NCBI GenBank assembly: GCA_910586705.1
Contig: CAJUJK010000056.1
Span: 1-5,958, forward strand
DNA length: 5,958 nt
Reading direction: 5' to 3'
From: an uncultured Lachnospiraceae bacterium
GTDB taxonomy: Bacteria; Bacillota; Clostridia; Lachnospirales; Lachnospiraceae
Shown here: one piece after another, positions 4,997-5,958 of the stretch
How positions within the stretch are numbered: the stretch's first letter is position 1
Layout of the letters: every line of letters starts with the position of its first letter
Position numbers and translations under genes: made by a program
Notes under the pieces: generated by a model
The model's database searches: none
Told to the model about the DNA's origin: nothing
The model's input: the letters and a program-made list of their open reading frames with translations, nothing else

Positions 4997-5116
4997 CGCG
5001 CCCTTGACAGCATGAACCCGCGCATTATCCTTGGAGAGTCTGAGGGCGGCGGCATGCCGCCACCCTCAGCCAAGGCTAAACCATGCGCCCCTACTGTCAA
5101 GGGTAAATGCACGCGC
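4996..5116. repeat. Large nested palindrome: candidate packaging signal or complementary-strand origin
   Basis: Successive arms pair in order: GCGCG 4996-5000 with 5112-5116; CCCTTGACAG 5001-5010 with 5094-5103; GCGCAT 5020-5025 with 5083-5088; CCTTGG 5029-5034 with 5070-5075; TGAGGG 5041-5046 with 5063-5068; and the 14-bp palindrome 5048-5061 at the tip. As single-stranded DNA this would fold into one long branched or bulged hairpin beside the nick site. Ff phages carry a packaging hairpin and hairpin-borne strand origins in the same place. TTGACA (5004-5009), 16 bp, TATCCT (5026-5031) reads on the plus strand, as expected if RNA polymerase primes complementary-strand synthesis. It may also act as terminator for zot. 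Confidence 0.75.
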
Positions 5117-5138
5117 AGCCTAAGTATTATATTCCCCT

Positions 5139-5909
5139 TTATGTCGCTACGGCGCCCTCCGGGTGGTTATCCACGGCGGCAAGAGCCGCCGCGGATTCCC
5201 GCCCGAATGTCTTGTAGCTGTCATAAAAGTCATAATATTTCTGCTGACCGCTAAAATATTTTGCACGTATCTTTGCATTCGCTTTTTTCACGCCACGCAT
5301 CCTCTTGACAGAAACAAAGCATTTCCCGCCATAAAGCAGACCCATGAGCCGCCCTTGCAGCTTGTAATTATTCACGCAGCGGTGGGTGTATTCATACTGC
5401 AGCACGTTCCTGATCTGCTTGTCAATGACAGTCTCGTCCTGCGAAATCAGGTAGACCTCATAGCCATACTTTCGATGCTCACGGAAAAAGGAACACCACG
5501 AAAGACGGTCCTTACGGTTCCACGATCTGGGGTTGAAAAGGTCCTGACACTCGTCAAGCACCAGAAGGGTCTGTTTTTCTATGATCTGCCCCTTGCTGTT
5601 ACGTTCATGGAACCGCAGGGCATAATTATAAAGCCCCTCAAGATACGGGTACTGCCCGGCAGGGGGCGGGACACGGCGGTTTCCCTGCATGACCGGCTTA
5701 TATGCGCTGGTCAGCCATTCGCTGTTCGGCACGTAGATGAATATGCCACGTCTGCCCGGATGCTTTTCATCAAAGCGGGCAAAAGAATCCTCGTTAATCT
5801 CAAAGTTGGCAATGACATTTTTACCGTCCCGCAGCCACTTATCTATGATCATAGCCATGTGCAGGCTCTTCCCCGATCCGGGTGTGCCCGTGAAAAAATT
5901 GATCGCCAT
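5139..5909 (-). CDS. zot: Zot / pI-type inovirus assembly ATPase (256 aa)
   Basis: Drives extrusion of the filament through the membrane, stripping ssDNA-binding protein and adding coat proteins. Walker A GTPGSGKS at residues 8-15, Walker B TLLVLDEC at 114-121 followed by QDLF, and the REHRKYGYEVYLISQD stretch (143-158), which is the characteristic Zot-family region with a terminal Gln near the sensor. The ATG at 5909 has GGAGGC with about 6 nt spacing. Family members usually have a transmembrane helix and extracytoplasmic tail after the ATPase; none is visible here, and the protein ends in an Ala-rich tail (239-256). A secretin partner is also missing, as expected for a host with one membrane. 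It is the last gene before the origin region and follows the RHH-like gene closely if the molecule is circular. Confidence 0.9.
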   Translation of the reverse strand: MAINFFTGTPGSGKSLHMAMIIDKWLRDGKNVIANFEINEDSFARFDEKHPGRRGIFIYVPNSEWLTSAYKPVMQGNRRVPPPAGQYPYLEGLYNYALRFHERNSKGQIIEKQTLLVLDECQDLFNPRSWNRKDRLSWCSFFREHRKYGYEVYLISQDETVIDKQIRNVLQYEYTHRCVNNYKLQGRLMGLLYGGKCFVSVKRMRGVKKANAKIRAKYFSGQQKYYDFYDSYKTFGRESAAALAAVDNHPEGAVAT

Positions 5910-5920
5910 ATGCTGCCTCC

Positions 5921-5958
5921 TTATGTATTACAAATTTTCTGCAGGTATTTTGTATTAC
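5921..5958 (-). CDS. Probable 3' end of the RHH-like gene, if the molecule is circular
   Basis: Reading the minus strand inward from 5958, one frame encodes (C)NTKYLQKICNT and ends with TAA at 5923-5921, one base before the GGAGGC ribosome binding site of zot. Joined to position 1, it continues the RHH-like frame with a single TGT codon across the junction and no stop. The total would be 67 aa. A stop placed tightly against the next ribosome binding site is the usual arrangement in this tightly packed operon. The join itself is inferred and cannot be proved from a linear window. Confidence 0.45.
   Translation of the reverse strand, partial: NTKYLQKICNT
5924..5958 (+). repeat. Direct repeat TGTATTAC(A) beside zot
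   Basis: TGTATTACA at 5924-5932 and TGTATTAC at 5951-5958 lie 27 bp apart; the second becomes TGTATTACA if joined to position 1. They overlap the predicted end of the RHH-like gene, just upstream of the zot ribosome binding site. They might be operator half-sites or chance repeats. Confidence 0.35.

Noticed and set aside
5122..5131. Second nonanucleotide-like AAGTATTAT and an overlapping TATAAT on the other strand
   Set aside because: The motif differs at its last base, has no stem and lies on the strand opposite the origin; the TATAAT has no usable -35 at 16-18 bp.
5174..5191. 7-bp GC hairpin (CGGCGGC, loop AAGA) near the zot 3' end
   Set aside because: It falls inside codons for the Ala-rich tail, where GCC/GCG repeats give such pairing by chance; no T tract follows in either direction.
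1..5958. Integrase, transposase, tRNA, CRISPR array or pIV secretin
   Set aside because: Looked for in all visible frames and non-coding stretches; no sequence resembling any of these was found.

Overview
The window reads as a small filamentous-phage-like (inovirus) genome or a nearly complete one. Every supportable gene lies on the minus strand, packed with short gaps or small overlaps, and most starts carry strong AGGAGG-type ribosome binding sites. The host looks like a monoderm Firmicute, plausibly a gut clostridium: the Shine-Dalgarno sites are strong, small Cys-rich proteins of a type common in clostridial mobile elements are present, and no outer-membrane secretin (pIV) gene is seen. 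Host and family assignments are inference from motifs read by eye; no database search was run.

Layout in transcription order, from right to left. First comes a Zot/pI-type assembly ATPase (5909-5139). Next is a 285-bp non-coding control region (4854-5138) with a nested palindrome, a perfect 16-bp stem-loop presenting the nonanucleotide TAGTATTAC, and ATGTTTCA repeats. Then follows a CRESS-type Rep with an HUH endonuclease and an SF3 helicase (4853-3777). After it comes a run of very small genes: a two-helix membrane protein (3784-3575), a nine-codon minigene (3562-3533), a 79-aa protein (3475-3236), an eight-cysteine protein (3233-2997), a 30-aa single-helix protein (3000-2908) and a 77-aa membrane protein (2853-2620). 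A strong extended -10 promoter then drives a 69-aa membrane protein (2547-2338), which ends in an intrinsic terminator. Downstream are the pIII-like adhesin/minor coat gene (2285-432), a pVI-like minor coat gene (439-185) and the start of a ribbon-helix-helix-like gene (166-1). That last reading frame continues in frame if position 1 is joined to position 5958, and it stops one base before the zot ribosome binding site. This suggests that the window is a complete circular genome of 5958 bp opened inside that gene.

How the parts fit: Rep would bind the repeats, nick the minus strand in TAGTATT/AC and start rolling-circle replication. The strand it displaces has the same sense as all the genes, as in Ff phages. 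The adjacent palindrome is a candidate packaging signal and/or complementary-strand origin. The small membrane proteins, pIII-like and pVI-like proteins would form the virion, extruded by the Zot ATPase. The order Rep, small proteins, promoter, small gene, terminator, III, VI, I parallels the Ff order II-V-VII-IX-VIII-terminator-III-VI-I. The most striking point is the pairing of an inovirus morphogenesis module with a Rep and origin of the kind known from circoviruses and bacterial CRESS plasmids. The major coat protein and the ssDNA-binding protein could not be identified with confidence.
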